Below the pieces are notes generated by a model. It made no database searches, was not told the origin of the DNA, and worked only from the letters and a program-made list of their open reading frames with translations. A program made the translations under genes and the position numbers. From Metridium senile (Eukaryota; Cnidaria; Anthozoa; Actiniaria; Metridiidae), in assembly GCA_949775045.1 (NCBI GenBank), contig CATKSA010000062.1, forward strand, positions 1 to 64,000: a DNA stretch of 64,000 nt. Direction: 5' to 3'. This document shows positions 1 to 12,159 of this stretch, in pieces; the stretch's first letter is position 1; every line of letters starts with the position of its first letter.

Positions 1-345
1 TAGGATTTTGTAGTTTTTTTCTAAATAAAATCTCGCGCATTGATCAGAATGCTCTAATATTCTCAGACATTACTCACAGGGTCTAGGCGAAAAGTTTGTG
101 CCGAAAACCCCGATCTTTTTGACACATTTTCAGATCACCCTATAGGGCATATTGCATTCTGGGTAGGATTTTGTATTTTTTTCTAAATAAAATCTTGCGC
201 ATTTATCAGAATGTTCTAATATTCTCAGACATTACTCACAGGGTCTAGGCGAAAATTTTGTGCCGAAAACCCCGATCTTTTTGACACATTTTCAGATTAC
301 ACAATAGGGCATATTGCATTCTGGGTAGGATTTTGTAGTTTTTTC

Positions 346-354
346 TATAAAAAA
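346..354 (+). other. TATA-like motif in the CTATAAAAAATC monomer class
   Basis: In this monomer class, positions 20-30 read CTATAAAAAAT instead of CTAAATAAAAT. The change removes the AATAAA hexamer found in most monomers and creates TATAAAA. Further copies lie near 1160, 1647, 2133, 4564, 10231, 12182, 13482, 15264, 29215, 31970, 32943, 34889, 44780 and 47537, and in the M1 class of the 34-48 kb domain. It looks like a TATA box but nothing else promoter-like or any transcribed feature supports one, so I record it as a motif only. Confidence 0.35.
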
Positions 355-733
355 TCTAGCGCATTTATCAGAATGCTCTAATATTCTCAGACATTACTCA
401 CAGGGTCTAGGCGAAAATTTTGTGCCGAAAACCCCGATCTTTTTGACACATTTTCAGATCACCCTATAGGGCATATTGCATTCTGGGTAGGATTTAGTTG
501 TTTTTTCTAAATAAAATCTTGCACATTGATCAGAATGCTCTAATATTCTCAGACATTACTCACAGGGTCTAGGCCAAAATTTTGTGCCGAAAACCCCGAT
601 CTTTTTGACACATTTTCAGATCACACTATAGGGCATATTGTATTCTGGGTAGGATTTTGTAGTTTTTTCTAAATAAAATCTTGCGCATTTATCAGAATGC
701 TCTAATATTCTCAGACATTACTCACAGGGTCTA

Positions 734-750
734 GGCGAAAATTTTGTGCC
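734..750. other. Imperfect dyad around AAAATTTT (monomer positions 85-101)
   Basis: An 8-bp AAAATTTT palindrome is flanked by GGC on the left and GCC on the right, with one and two unpaired bases between. The element occurs in most monomers of the window; this is the copy in the reference monomer. It is broken in the many monomers reading GTGTGCC in place of TTTGTGCC, and altered where GGCG reads GGCA or GACG. A/T-rich dyads of this kind can act as protein sites or nucleosome-phasing tracts, but no function can be shown here. Confidence 0.6.
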
Positions 751-785
751 GAAAACCCCGATCTTTTTGACACATTTTCAGATCA

Positions 786-795
786 CCCTATAGGG
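786..795. other. Perfect 10-bp palindrome CCCTATAGGG (monomer positions 137-146)
   Basis: The ten bases equal their own reverse complement. The element recurs about every 162 bp across the window, and is among the better kept parts of the monomer. It is broken in a minority of copies that read ACACAATAGG or ACACTATAGG (for example near 303, 632, 1111 and 12135) or CTATAGTGC (14574, 16685, 17658, 18470). Whether it binds a protein or extrudes as a short hairpin cannot be told from sequence. Confidence 0.75.
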
Positions 796-1299
796 CATAT
801 TGCATTGTGGGTAGGATTTTGTAGTTTTTTTTCTAAATAAAATCTCGCGCATTGATCAGAATGCTCTAATATTCTCAGACATTACTCACAGGGTCTAGGC
901 GAAAATTTTGTGCCGAAAACCCCGATCTTTTTGACACATTTTCAGATCACCCTATAGGGCATATTGCATTCTGGGTAGGATTTTGTAGTTTTTTCTAAAT
1001 AAAATCTTGCGCATTTATCAGAATGTTCTAATATTCTCAGACATTACTCACAGGGTCTAGGCGAAAATTTTGTGCCGAAAACCCCGATCTTTTTGACACA
1101 TTTTCAGATTACACAATAGGGCATATTGCATTCTGTGTAGGATTTTGTAGGTTTTTCTATAAAAAATCTTGCGCATTTATCAGAATGCTCTAATATTCTC
1201 AGACATTACTCACAGGGTCTAGGCGAAAATTTTGTGCCGAAAACCCCGATCTTTTTGACACATTTTCAGATCACCCTATAGGGCATATTGCATTGTGGG

Positions 1300-2435
1300 T
1301 AGGATTTTGTAGTTTTTTCTAAATACAATCTCGCGCATTGATCAGAATGCTGTAATATTCTCAGACATTACTCACAGGGTCTAGGCGAAAATTTTGTGCC
1401 GAAAACCCCGATCTTTTTGACACATTTTCAGATCACCCTATAGGGCATATTGCATTCTGGGTAGGATTTAGTTGTTTTTTTCTAAATAAAATCTTGCACA
1501 TTGATCAGAATGCTCTAATATTCTCAGACATTACTCACAGGGTCTAGGCGAAAATTGTGTGCCGAAAACCCCGATCTTTTTGACACATTTTCAGATTACA
1601 CAATAGGGCATATTGTATTCTGTGTAGGATTTTGTAGTTTTTTCTATAAAAAATCTTGCGCATTTATCAGAATGCTCTAATATTCTCAGACATTACTCAC
1701 AGGGTCTAGGCGAAAATTTTGTGCCGAAAACCCCGATCTTTTTTACACATTTTCAGATCACCCTATAGGGCATATTGCATTGTGGGTAGGATTTTGTACT
1801 TTTTTCTAAATACAATCTCGCGCATTGATCAGAATGCTCTAATATTCTCAGACATTACTCACAGGGTCTAGGCGAAAATTTTGTGCCGAAAACCCCGATC
1901 TTTTTGACACATTTTCAGATCACCCTATAGGGCATATTGCATTCTGGGTAGGATTTAGTTGTTTTTTTCTAAATAAAATCTTGCACATTGATCAGAATGC
2001 TCTAATATTCTCAGACATTACTCACAGGGTCTAGGCGAAAATTGTGTGCCGAAAACCCCGATCTTTTTGACACATTTTCAGATTACACAATAGGGCATAT
2101 TGCATTCTGTGTAGGATTTTGTAGTTTTTTCTATAAAAAATCTTGCCCATTTATCAGAATGCTCTAATATTCTCAGACATTACTCACAGGGTCTAGGCGA
2201 AAATTTTGTGCCGAAAACCCCGATCTTTTTGACACATTTTCAGATCACCCTATAGGGCATATTGCATTCTGGGTAGGATTTAGTTGTTTTTTCTAAATAA
2301 AATCTTGCACATTGATCAGAATGCTCTAATATTCTCAGACATTACTAACAGGGTCTAGGCGAAAATTTTGTGCCGAAAACCCCGATCTTTTTGACACATT
2401 TTCAGATCACCCTATAGGGCATATTGTATTCTGGG
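1300..2435 (+). repeat. Short-period block of 3- and 5-monomer units
   Basis: The order AATACAATCTCG, TAGTTG with CTTGCACATT and GTGTGCC and GATTACACAA, then CTATAAAAAATC occurs at 1300, 1462 and 1625, and again at 1787, 1949 and 2112 (487-bp spacing). The five monomers from 1787 to 2597 recur in the same order from 2598 to 3407 (810-811 bp). Shared private variants support this, such as TTGTACTTTT at 1787 and 2598 and ACTAACAGG at 2274 and 3084. The second five-monomer copy lies inside the larger 10-monomer unit that follows. Confidence 0.85.
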
Positions 2436-4056
2436 TAGGATTTTGTAGTTTTTTCTAAATAAAATCTTGCACATTGATCAGAATGCTCTAATATTCTCAG
2501 ACATTACTAACAGGGTCTAGGCGAAAATTTTGTGCCGAAAACCCCGATCTTTTTTACACATTTTCAGATCACCCTATAGGGCATATTGCATTGTGGGTAG
2601 GATTTTGTACTTTTTTCTAAATACAATCTCGCGCATTGATCAGAATGCTCTAATATTCTCAGACATTACTCACAGGGTCTAGGCGAAAATTTTGTGCCGA
2701 AAACCCCGATCTTTTTGACACATTTTCAGATCACCCTATAGGGCATATTGCATTCTGGGTAGGATTTAGTTGTTTTTTCTAAATAAAATCTTGCACATTG
2801 ATCAGAATGCTCTAATATTCTCAGACATTACTCACAGGGTCTAGGCGAAAATTGTGTGCCGAAAACCCCGATCTTTTTGACACATTTTCAGATTACACAA
2901 TAGGGCATATTGCATTCTGTGTAGGATTTTGTAGTTTTTTCTATAAAAAATCTTGCGCATTTATCAGAATGCTCTAATATTCTCAGACATTACTCACAGG
3001 GTCTAGGCGAAAATTTTGTGCCGAAAACCCCGATCTTTTTGACACATTTTCAGATCACCCTATAGGGCATATTGCATTCTGGGTAGGATTTAGTTGTTTT
3101 TTCTAAATAAAATCTTGCACATTGATCAGAATGCTCTAATATTCTCAGACATTACTAACAGGGTCTAGGCGAAAATTTTGTGCCGAAAACCCCGATCTTT
3201 TTGACACATTTTCAGATCACCCTATAGGGCATATTGTATTCTGGGTAGGATTTTGTAGTTTTTTCTAAATAAAATCTTGCACATTTATCAGAATGCTCTA
3301 ATATTCTCAGACATTACTCACAGGGTCTAGGCGAAAATTTTGTGCCGAAAACCCCGATCTTTTTGACACATTTTCAGATCACCCTATAGGGCATATTGCA
3401 TTGTGGGTAGGATTTTGTAGTTTTTTTCTAAATAAAATCTCGCGCATTGATCAGAATGCTCTAATATTCTCAGACATTACTCACAGGGTCTAGGCGAAAA
3501 TTGTGTGCCGAAAACCCCGATCTTTTTGACACATTTTCAGATCACCCTATAGGGCATATTGCATTCTGGGTAGGATTTTGTAGTTTTTTCTAAATAAAAT
3601 CTTGCGCATTGATCAGAATGCTCTAATATTCTCAGACATTACTCACAGGGTCTAGGCGAAAATTTTGTGCCGAAAACCCCGATCTTTTTGACACATTTTC
3701 AGATCACCCTATAGGGCATATTGCATTGTGGGTAGGATTTTGTAGTTTTTTCTAAATACAATCTCGCGCATTGATCAGAATGCTCTAATATTCTCAGACA
3801 TTACTCACAGGGTCTAGGCGAAAATTTTGTGCCGAAAACCCCGATCTTTTTGACACATTTTCAGATCACCCTATAGGGCATATTGCATTCTGGGTAGGAT
3901 TTAGTAGTTTTTTCTAAATAAAATCTTGCACATTGATCAGAATGCTCTAATATTCTCAGACATTACTCACAGGGTCTAGGCGAAAATTGTGTGCCAAAAA
4001 CCCCGATCTTTTTGACACATTTTCAGATCACCCTATAGGGCATATTGTATTCTGGG
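2436..4056 (+). repeat. Ten-monomer unit, first copy (1621 bp)
   Basis: Ten monomers start at 2436, 2598, 2760, 2922, 3084, 3246, 3408, 3571, 3733 and 3895. All recur in order 1621 bp further on. Shared rare markers are ACTAACAGG with TTTTTTACAC (2436), TTGTAC (2598), GATTACACAA (2760), T7 with CTCGCGC and GTGTGCC (3408), and GCCAAAAACC in the last monomer. Similarity extends upstream only to about 2380. The last monomer differs between copies by GTGTGCC versus TTTGTGCC and GTATTC versus GCATTC. Confidence 0.9.
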
Positions 4057-5677
4057 TAGGATTTTGTAGTTTTTTCTAAATAAAATCTTGCACATTGATC
4101 AGAATGCTCTAATATTCTCAGACATTACTAACAGGGTCTAGGCGAAAATTTTGTGCCGAAAACCCCGATCTTTTTTACACATTTTCAGATCACCCTATAG
4201 GGCATATTGCATTGTGGGTAGGATTTTGTACTTTTTTCTAAATACAATCTCGCGCATTGATCAGAATGCTCTAATATTCTCAGACATTACTCACAGGGTC
4301 TAGGCGAAAATTTTGTGCCGAAAACCCCGATCTTTTTGACACATTTTCAGATCACCCTATAGGGCATATTGCATTCTGGGTAGGATTTAGTTGTTTTTTC
4401 TAAATAAAATCTTGCACATTGATCAGAATGCTCTAATATTCTCAGACATTACTCACAGGGTCTAGGCGAAAATTGTGTGCCGAAAACCCCGATCTTTTTG
4501 ACACATTTTCAGATTACACAATAGGGCATATTGCATTCTGTGTAGGATTTTGTAGTTTTTTCTATAAAAAATCTTGCGCATTTATCAGAATGCTCTAATA
4601 TTCTCAGACATTACTCACAGGGTCTAGGCGAAAATTTTGTGCCGAAAACCCCGATCTTTTTGACACATTTTCAGATCACCCTATAGGGCATATTGCATTC
4701 TGGGTAGGATTTAGTTGTTTTTTCTAAATAAAATCTTGCACATTGATCAGAATGCTCTAATATTCTCAGACATTACTAACAGGGTCTAGGCGAAAATTTT
4801 GTGCCGAAAACCCCGATCTTTTTGACACATTTTCAGATCACCCTATAGGGCATATTGTATTCTGGGTAGGATTTTGTAGTTTTTTCTAAATAAAATCTTG
4901 CACATTTATCAGAATGCTCTAATATTCTCAGACATTACTCACAGGGTCTAGGCGAAAATTTTGTGCCGAAAACCCCGATCTTTTTGACACATTTTCAGAT
5001 CACCCTATAGGGCATATTGCATTGTGGGTAGGATTTTGTAGTTTTTTTCTAAATAAAATCTCGCGCATTGATCAGAATGCTCTAATATTCTCAGACATTA
5101 CTCACAGGGTCTAGGCGAAAATTGTGTGCCGAAAACCCCGATCTTTTTGACACATTTTCAGATCACCCTATAGGGCATATTGCATTCTGGGTAGGATTTT
5201 GTAGTTTTTTCTAAATAAAATCTTGCGCATTGATCAGAATGCTCTAATATTCTCAGACATTACTCACAGGGTCTAGGCGAAAATTTTGTGCCGAAAACCC
5301 CGATCTTTTTGACACATTTTCAGATCACCCTATAGGGCATATTGCATTGTGGGTAGGATTTTGTAGTTTTTTCTAAATACAATCTCGCGCATTGATCAGA
5401 ATGCTCTAATATTCTCAGACATTACTCACAGGGTCTAGGCGAAAATTTTGTGCCGAAAACCCCGATCTTTTTGACACATTTTCAGATCACCCTATAGGGC
5501 ATATTGCATTCTGGGTAGGATTTAGTAGTTTTTTCTAAATAAAATCTTGCACATTGATCAGAATGCTCTAATATTCTCAGACATTACTCACAGGGTCTAG
5601 GCGAAAATTTTGTGCCAAAAACCCCGATCTTTTTGACACATTTTCAGATCACCCTATAGGGCATATTGCATTCTGGG
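4057..5677 (+). repeat. Ten-monomer unit, second copy (1621 bp)
   Basis: Direct tandem copy of 2436-4056, aligned at an offset of 1621 bp throughout. By eye the two copies differ at only a few bases, all in the last monomer (5516-5677). Such close identity over 1.6 kb of an array whose neighbouring monomers differ at many positions implies a recent duplication of the block as a unit. Confidence 0.9.
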
Positions 5678-8593
5678 TAGGATTTTGTAGTTTTTTCTAA
5701 ATAAAATCTTGCGCATTGATCAGAATGCTCTAATATTCTCAGACATTACTCACAGGGTCTAGGCGAAAATTTTGTGCCGAAAACCCCGATCTTTTTGACA
5801 CATTTTCAGATCACCCTATAGGGCATATTGCATTGTGGGTAGGATTTTGTAGTTTTTTCTAAATACAATCTCGCGCATTGATCAGAATGCTCTAATATTC
5901 TCAGACATTACTCACAGGGTCTAGGCGAAAATTGTGTGCCGAAAACCCCGATCTTTTTGACACATTTTCAGATCACCCTATAGGGCATATTGCATTCTGG
6001 GTAGGATTTAGTAGTTTTTTCTAAATAAAATCTTGCACATTGATCAGAATGCTCTAATATTCTCAGACATTACTCACAGGGTCTAGGCGAAAATTGTGTG
6101 ACGAAAACCCCGATCTTTTTGACACATTTTCAGATCACCCTATAGGGCATATTGCATTGTGGGTAGGATTTTGTAGTTTTTTCTAAATAAAATCTTGCGC
6201 ATTGATCAGAATGCTCTAATATTCTCAGACATTACTCACAGGGTCTAGGCGAAAATTTTGTGCCGAAAACCCCGATCTTTTTGACACATTTTCAGATCAC
6301 CCTATAGGGCATATTGTATTCTGGGTAGGATTTTGTAGTTTTTTCTAAATAAAATCTTGCGCATTTATCAGAATGCTCTAATATTCTCAGACATTACTCA
6401 CAGGGTCTAGGCGAAAATTTTGTGCCGAAAACCCCGATCTTTTTGACACATTTTCAGATCACCCTATAGGGCATATTGTATTCTGGGTAGGATTTTGTAG
6501 TTTTTTCTAAATAAAATCTTGCGCATTTATCAGAATGCTCTAATATTCTCAGACATTACTCACAGGGTCTAGGCGAAAATTTTGTGCCGAAAACCCCGAT
6601 CTTTTTGACACATTTTCAGATCACCCTATAGGGCATATTGTATTCTGGGTAGGATTTTGTAGTTTTTTCTAAATAAAATCTTGCGCATTTATCAGAATGC
6701 TCTAATATTCTCAGACATTACTCACAGGGTCTAGGCGAAAATTTTGTGCCAAAAACCCCGATCTTTTTGACACATTTTCAGATCACCCTATAGGGCATAT
6801 TGCATTGTGGGTAGGATTTTGTAGTTTTTTCTAAATACAATCTCGCGCATTGATCAGAATGCTCTAATATTCTCAGACATTACTCACAGGGTCTAGGCGA
6901 AAATTTTGTGCCGAAAACCCCGATCTTTTTGACACATTTTCAGATCACCCTATAGGGCATATTGTATTCTGGGTAGGATTTTGTAGTTTTTTCTAAATAA
7001 AATCTTGCGCATTTATCAGAATGCTCTAATATTCTCAGACATTACTCACAGGGTCTAGGCGAAAATTTTGTGCCGAAAACCCCGATCTTTTTGACACATT
7101 TTCAGATCACCCTATAGGGCATATTGCATTGTGGGTAGGATTTTGTAGTTTTTTCTAAATACAATCTCGCGCATTGATCAGAATGCTCTAATATTCTCAG
7201 ACATTACTCACAGGGTCTAGGCGAAAATTTTGTGCCGAAAACCCCGATCTTTTTGACACATTTTCAGATCACCCTATAGGGCATATTGCATTCTGGGTAG
7301 GATTTAGTAGTTTTTTCTAAATAAAATCTTGCACATTGATCAGAATGCTCTAATATTCTCAGACATTACTCACAGGGTCTAGGCGAAAATTGTGTGCCAA
7401 AAACCCCGATCTTTTTGACACATTTTCAGATCACCCTATAGGGCATATTGCATTCTGGGTAGGATTTTGTAGTTTTTTCTAAATAAAATCTTGCGCATTG
7501 ATCAGAATGCTCTAATATTCTCAGACATTACTCACAGGGTCTAGGCGAAAATTTTGTGCCGAAAACCCCGATCTTTTTGACACATTTTCAGATCACCCTA
7601 TAGGGCATATTGCATTGTGGGTAGGATTTTGTAGTTTTTTCTAAATACAATCTCGCGCATTGATCAGAATGCTCTAATATTCTCAGACATTACTCACAGG
7701 GTCTAGGCGAAAATTTTGTGCCGAAAACCCCGATCTTTTTGACACATTTTCAGATCACCCTATAGGGCATATTGCATTCTGGGTAGGATTTAGTAGTTTT
7801 TTCTAAATAAAATCTTGCACATTGATCAGAATGCTCTAATATTCTCAGACATTACTCACAGGGTCTAGGCGAAAATTGTGTGACGAAAACCCCGATCTTT
7901 TTGACACATTTTCAGATCACCCTATAGGGCATATTGCATTCTGGGTAGGATTTTGTAGTTTTTTCTAAATAAAATCTTGCGCATTGATCAGAATGCTCTA
8001 ATATTCTCAGACATTACTCACAGGGTCTAGGCGAAAATTTTGTGCCGAAAACCCCGATCTTTTTGACACATTTTCAGATCACCCTATAGGGCATATTGTA
8101 TTCTGGGTAGGATTTTGTAGTTTTTTCTAAATAAAATCTTGCGCATTTATCAGAATGCTCTAATATTCTCAGACATTACTCACAGGGTCTAGGCGAAAAT
8201 TTTGTGCCGAAAACCCCGATCTTTTTGACACATTTTCAGATCACCCTATAGGGCATATTGTATTCTGGGTAGGATTTTGTAGTTTTTTCTAAATAAAATC
8301 TTGCGCATTTATCAGAATGCTCTAATATTCTCAGACATTACTCACAGGGTCTAGGCGAAAATTTTGTGCCGAAAACCCCGATCTTTTTGACACATTTTCA
8401 GATCACCCTATAGGGCATATTGTATTCTGGGTAGGATTTTGTAGTTTTTTCTAAATAAAATCTTGCGCATTTATCAGAATGCTCTAATATTCTCAGACAT
8501 TACTCACAGGGTCTAGGCGAAAATTTTGTGCCGAAAACCCCGATCTTTTTGACACATTTTCAGATCACCCTATAGGGCATATTGCATTCTGGG

Positions 8594-8754
8594 TAGGATT
8601 TAGTAGTTTTTTCTAAATAAAATCTTGCACATTGATCAGAATGCTCTAATATTCTCAGACATTACTCACAGGGTCTAGGCGAAAATTGTGTGCCGAAAAC
8701 CCCGATCTTTTTGACACATTTTCAGATCACCTATAGGGCATATTGCATTCTGGG
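8594..8754 (+). repeat. Monomer shortened by 1 bp in the palindrome
   Basis: This monomer reads ATCACCTATAGGG, missing one C of the CCCTATAGGG palindrome, and is 161 bp. I see this deletion only here. Confidence 0.85.
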
Positions 8755-9888
8755 TAGGATTTAGTAGTTTTTTCTAAATAAAATCTTGCACATTGATCAG
8801 AATGCTCTAATATTCTCAGACATTACTCACAGGGTCTAGGCGAAAATTTTGTGCCAAAAACACCGATCTTTTTGACACATTTTCAGATCACCCTATAGGG
8901 CATATTGCATTCTGGGTAGGATTTTGTAGTTTTTTCTAAATAAAATCTTGCGCATTGATCAGAATGCTCTAATATTCTCAGACATTACTCACAGGGTCTA
9001 GGCGAAAATTTTGTGCCGAAAACCCCGATCTTTTTGACACATTTTCAGATCACCCTATAGGGCATATTGCATTGTGTTAAGGATTTTGTAGTTTTTTCTA
9101 AATACAATCTCGCGCATTGATCAGAATGCTCTAATATTCTCAGACATTACTCACAGGGTCTAGGCGAAAATTTTGTGCCGAAAACCCCGATCTTTTTGAC
9201 ACATTTTCAGATCACCCTATAGGGCATATTGCATTCTGGGTAGGATTTAGTAGTTTTTTCTAAATAAAATCTTGCGCATTGATCAGAATGCTCTAATATT
9301 CTCAGACATTACTCACAGGGTCTAGGCGAAAATTTTGTGCCGAAAACCCCGATCTTTTTGACACATTTTCAGATCACCCTATAGGGCATATTGTATTCTG
9401 GGTAGGATTTTGTAGTTTTTTCTAAATAAAATCTTGCGCATTTATCAGAATGCTCTAATATTCTCAGACATTACTCACAGGGTCTAGGCGAAAATTTTGT
9501 GCCGAAAACCCCGATCTTTTTGACACATTTTCAGATCACCCTATAGGGCATATTGTATTCTGGGTAGGATTTTGTAGTTTTTTCTAAATAAAATCTTGCG
9601 CATTTATCAGAATGCTCTAATATTCTCAGACATTACTCACAGGGTCTAGGCGAAAATTTTGTGCCGAAAACCCCGATCTTTTTGACACATTTTCAGATCA
9701 CCCTATAGGGCATATTGTATTCTGGGTAGGATTTTGTAGTTTTTTCTAAATAAAATCTTGCGCATTTATCAGAATGGTCTAATATTCTCAGACATTACTC
9801 ACAGGGTCTAGGCGAAAATTTTGTGCCGAAAACCCCGATCTTTTTGACACATTTTCAGATCACCCTATAGGGCATATTGCATTGTGGG

Positions 9889-10375
9889 TAGGATTTTGTA
9901 GTTTTTTTCTAAATAAAATCTCGCGCATTGATCAGAATGCTCTAATATTCTCAGACATTACTCACAGGGTCTAGGCGAAAATTTTGTGCCGAAAACCCCG
10001 ATCTTTTTGACACATTTTCAGATCACCCTATAGGGCATATTGCATTCTGGGTAGGATTTTGTAGTTTTTTCTAAATAAAATCTTGCGCATTTATCAGAAT
10101 GTTCTAATATTCTCAGACATTACTCACAGGGTCTAGGCGAAAATTTTGTGCCGAAAACCCCGATCTTTTTGACACATTTTCAGATTACACAATAGGGCAT
10201 ATTGCATTCTGTGTAGGATTTTGTAGTTTTTTCTATAAAAAATCTTGCGCATTTATCAGAATGCTCTAATATTCTCAGACATTACTCACAGGGTCTAGGC
10301 GAAAATTTTGTGCCGAAAAGCCCGATCTTTTTGACACATTTTCAGATCACCCTATAATGCATATTGCATTGTGGG
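9889..10375 (+). repeat. Dispersed triad block (T7-CTCGCGC / GTTC / CTATAAAAAATC)
   Basis: Three monomers in the same order as at 1-487 and 812-1299: a T7 run with CTCGCGC, AATGTTC with GATTACACAA, and CTATAAAAAATC. Related triads with GATCACACAA or GATCACAGAA begin at 13134, 14919, 28870, 31626 and 32600. The blocks are separated by unrelated orders, so the triad has been carried around the array as a unit. The third monomer here has CGAAAAGCCC and ATAATGC as private changes. Confidence 0.8.
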
Positions 10376-11509
10376 TAGGATTTTGTAGTTTTTTCTAAAT
10401 ACAATCTCGCACATTGATCAGAATGCTCTAATATTCTCAGACATTACTCACAGGGTCTAGGCGAAAATTTTGTGCCGAAAACCCCGATCTTTTTGACACA
10501 TTTTCAGATCACCCTATAGGGCATATTGCATTCTGGGTAGGATTTAGTAGTTTTTTCTAAATAAAATCTTGCACATTGATCAGAATGCTCTAATATTCTC
10601 AGACATTACTCACAGGGTCTAGGCGAAAATTGTGTGCCAAAAACCCCGATCTTTTTGACACATTTTCAGATCACCCTATAGGGCATATTGCATTCTGGGT
10701 AGGATTTTGTAGTTTTTTCTAAATACAATCTCGCGCATTGATCAGAATGCTCTAATATTCTCAGACATTACTCACAGGGTCTAGGCGAAAATTTTGTGCC
10801 GAAAACCCCGATCTTTTTGACACATTTTCAGATCACCCTATAGGGCATATTGCATTCTGGGTAGGATTTAGTAGTTTTTTCTAAATAAAATCTTGCACAT
10901 TGATCAGAATGCTCTAATATTCTCAGACATTACTCACAGGGTCTAGGCGAAAATTGTGTGACGAAAACCCCGATCTTTTTGACACATTTTCAGATCACCC
11001 TATAGGGCATATTGCATTCTGGGTAGGATTTTGTAGTTTTTTCTAAATAAAATCTTGCGCATTGATCAGAATGCTCTAATATTCTCAGACATTACTCACA
11101 GGGTCTAGGCGAAAATTTTGTGCCGAAAACCCCGATCTTTTTGACACATTTTCAGATCACCCTATAGGGCATATTGTATTCTGGGTAGGATTTTGTAGTT
11201 TTTTCTAAATAAAATCTTGCGCATTGATCAGAATGCTCTAATATTCTCAGACATTACTCACAGGGTCTAGGCGAAAATTGTGTGCCGAAAACCCCGATCT
11301 TTTTGACACATTTTCAGATCACCCTATAGGGCATATTGTATTCTGGGTAGGATTTTGTAGTTTTTTCTAAATAAAATCTTGCGCATCTATCAGAATGCTC
11401 TAATATTCTCAGACATTACTCACAGGGTCTAGGCGAAAATTTTGTGCCGAAAACCCCGATCTTTTTGACACATTTTCAGATCACCCTATAGGGCATATTG
11501 CATTGTGGG

Positions 11510-12159
11510 TAGGATTTTGTAGTTTTTTTCTAAATAAAATCTCGCGCATTGATCAGAATGCTCTAATAATCTCAGACATTACTCACAGGGTCTAGGCGAA
11601 AATTTTGTGCCGAAAACCTCGATCTTTTTGACACATTTTCAGATCACCCTATAGGGCATATTGCATTCTGGGTAGGATTTTGTAGTTTTTTCTAAATAAA
11701 ATCTTGCGCATTTATCAGAATGTTCTAATATTCTCAGACATTACTCACAGGGTCTAGGCGAAAATTTTGTGCCGAAAACCTCGATCTTTTTGACACATTT
11801 TCAGATCACCCTATAGGGCATATTATATTCTGGGTAGGATTTTGTAGTTTTTTCTAAATAAAATCTTGCGCATTTATCAGAATGCTCTAATATTCTCAGA
11901 CATTACTCACAGGGTCTAGGCGAAAATTTTGTGCCGAAAACCCCGATCTTTTTGACACATTTTCAGATCACACTATAGGGCATATTGCCTTGTGGGTAGG
12001 ATTTTGTAGTTTTTTTCTAAATAAAATCTCGCGCATTGATCAGAATGCTCTAATATTCTCAGACATTACTCACAGGGTCTAGGCGAAAATTTTGTGCCGA
12101 AAACCCCGATCTTTTTGACACATTTTCAGATCACACAATAGGGCATATTGCATTCTGTG
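11510..12159 (+). repeat. Transition block with first AATAATC monomer and a fused monomer
   Basis: The monomer at 11510 is the first with AATAATC in place of AATATTC, a marker that becomes common to about 25.9 kb. The monomer 11997-12159 starts like the T7-CTCGCGC class but ends like the next class in the triad (CACACAATAGG, then GCATTCTGTG). At 13134 and 14919 the same context holds two separate monomers, so this one is best read as a fusion that lost one monomer length. Confidence 0.75.

Larger units (their letters stand above)
650..811 (+). repeat. Reference satellite monomer (162 bp)
   Basis: This copy is close to the array consensus and is used here to number monomer positions. In order it holds TAGGATTTTG (1-10), a T6 run (14-19), AATAAA (23-28), TGCGCA (33-38), AATATT (56-61), ACTCACAGGG (71-80), CTAGGCG (82-88), AAAATTTT (89-96), GCCGAAAACCCCGATC (99-114), a T5 run (115-119), CAGATCA (130-136), CCCTATAGGG (137-146), and a variable tail ending GGG (160-162). 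Diagnostic differences between monomers lie mostly at 5-42 and 150-160. The stretches around 62-82 and 137-150 change little. The monomer start is arbitrary, since an array has no natural phase. Confidence 0.95.
1..1299 (+). repeat. Left edge block: three-monomer motif repeated at 811-bp spacing
   Basis: Monomers at 1, 164 and 326 form a triad: a long T run with CTCGCGC; then AATGTTC with GATTACACAA; then CTATAAAAAATC. The same triad in the same order occupies 812-1299. Two ordinary monomers (488 and 650) lie between, so the spacing is five monomers. After the second triad the order changes at 1300. The first monomer has private differences, including AAAGTTTG for AAAATTTTG near base 92, and the second has lost the G of GTAG near 175. 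Confidence 0.85.
5516..11509 (+). repeat. Eleven-monomer family, four starts, some copies shortened
   Basis: A recurring order begins with a TAGTAG, CTTGCACATT, GCCAAAAAC monomer. CTTGCGCATTGATC, AATACAATCTCG, and a second TAGTAG monomer with GTGTGACG follow, then a run of monomers ending GTATTCTGGG. Starts lie at 5516, 7298, 8755 and 10538, that is 11, 9 and 11 monomers apart. The rare GTGTGACG variant sits at 6095, 7877 and 10955. The third and fourth starts have lost monomers: at 9241 the TAGTAG monomer carries the following monomer's CTTGCGC, and the fourth start lacks the CTTGCGCATTGATC monomer. The interval 9889-10375 holds a triad typical of the left edge of the window. Confidence 0.75.

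Noticed and set aside
103..110. AAAACCCC as a ciliate-type telomere repeat
   Set aside because: There is only one AAAACCCC per monomer, never in tandem. It is part of the conserved GCCGAAAACCCCGATC stretch.
346..354. Promoter at the TATAAAA motif
   Set aside because: It recurs as a property of one monomer class with no downstream gene or other core promoter element. Kept only as a motif.
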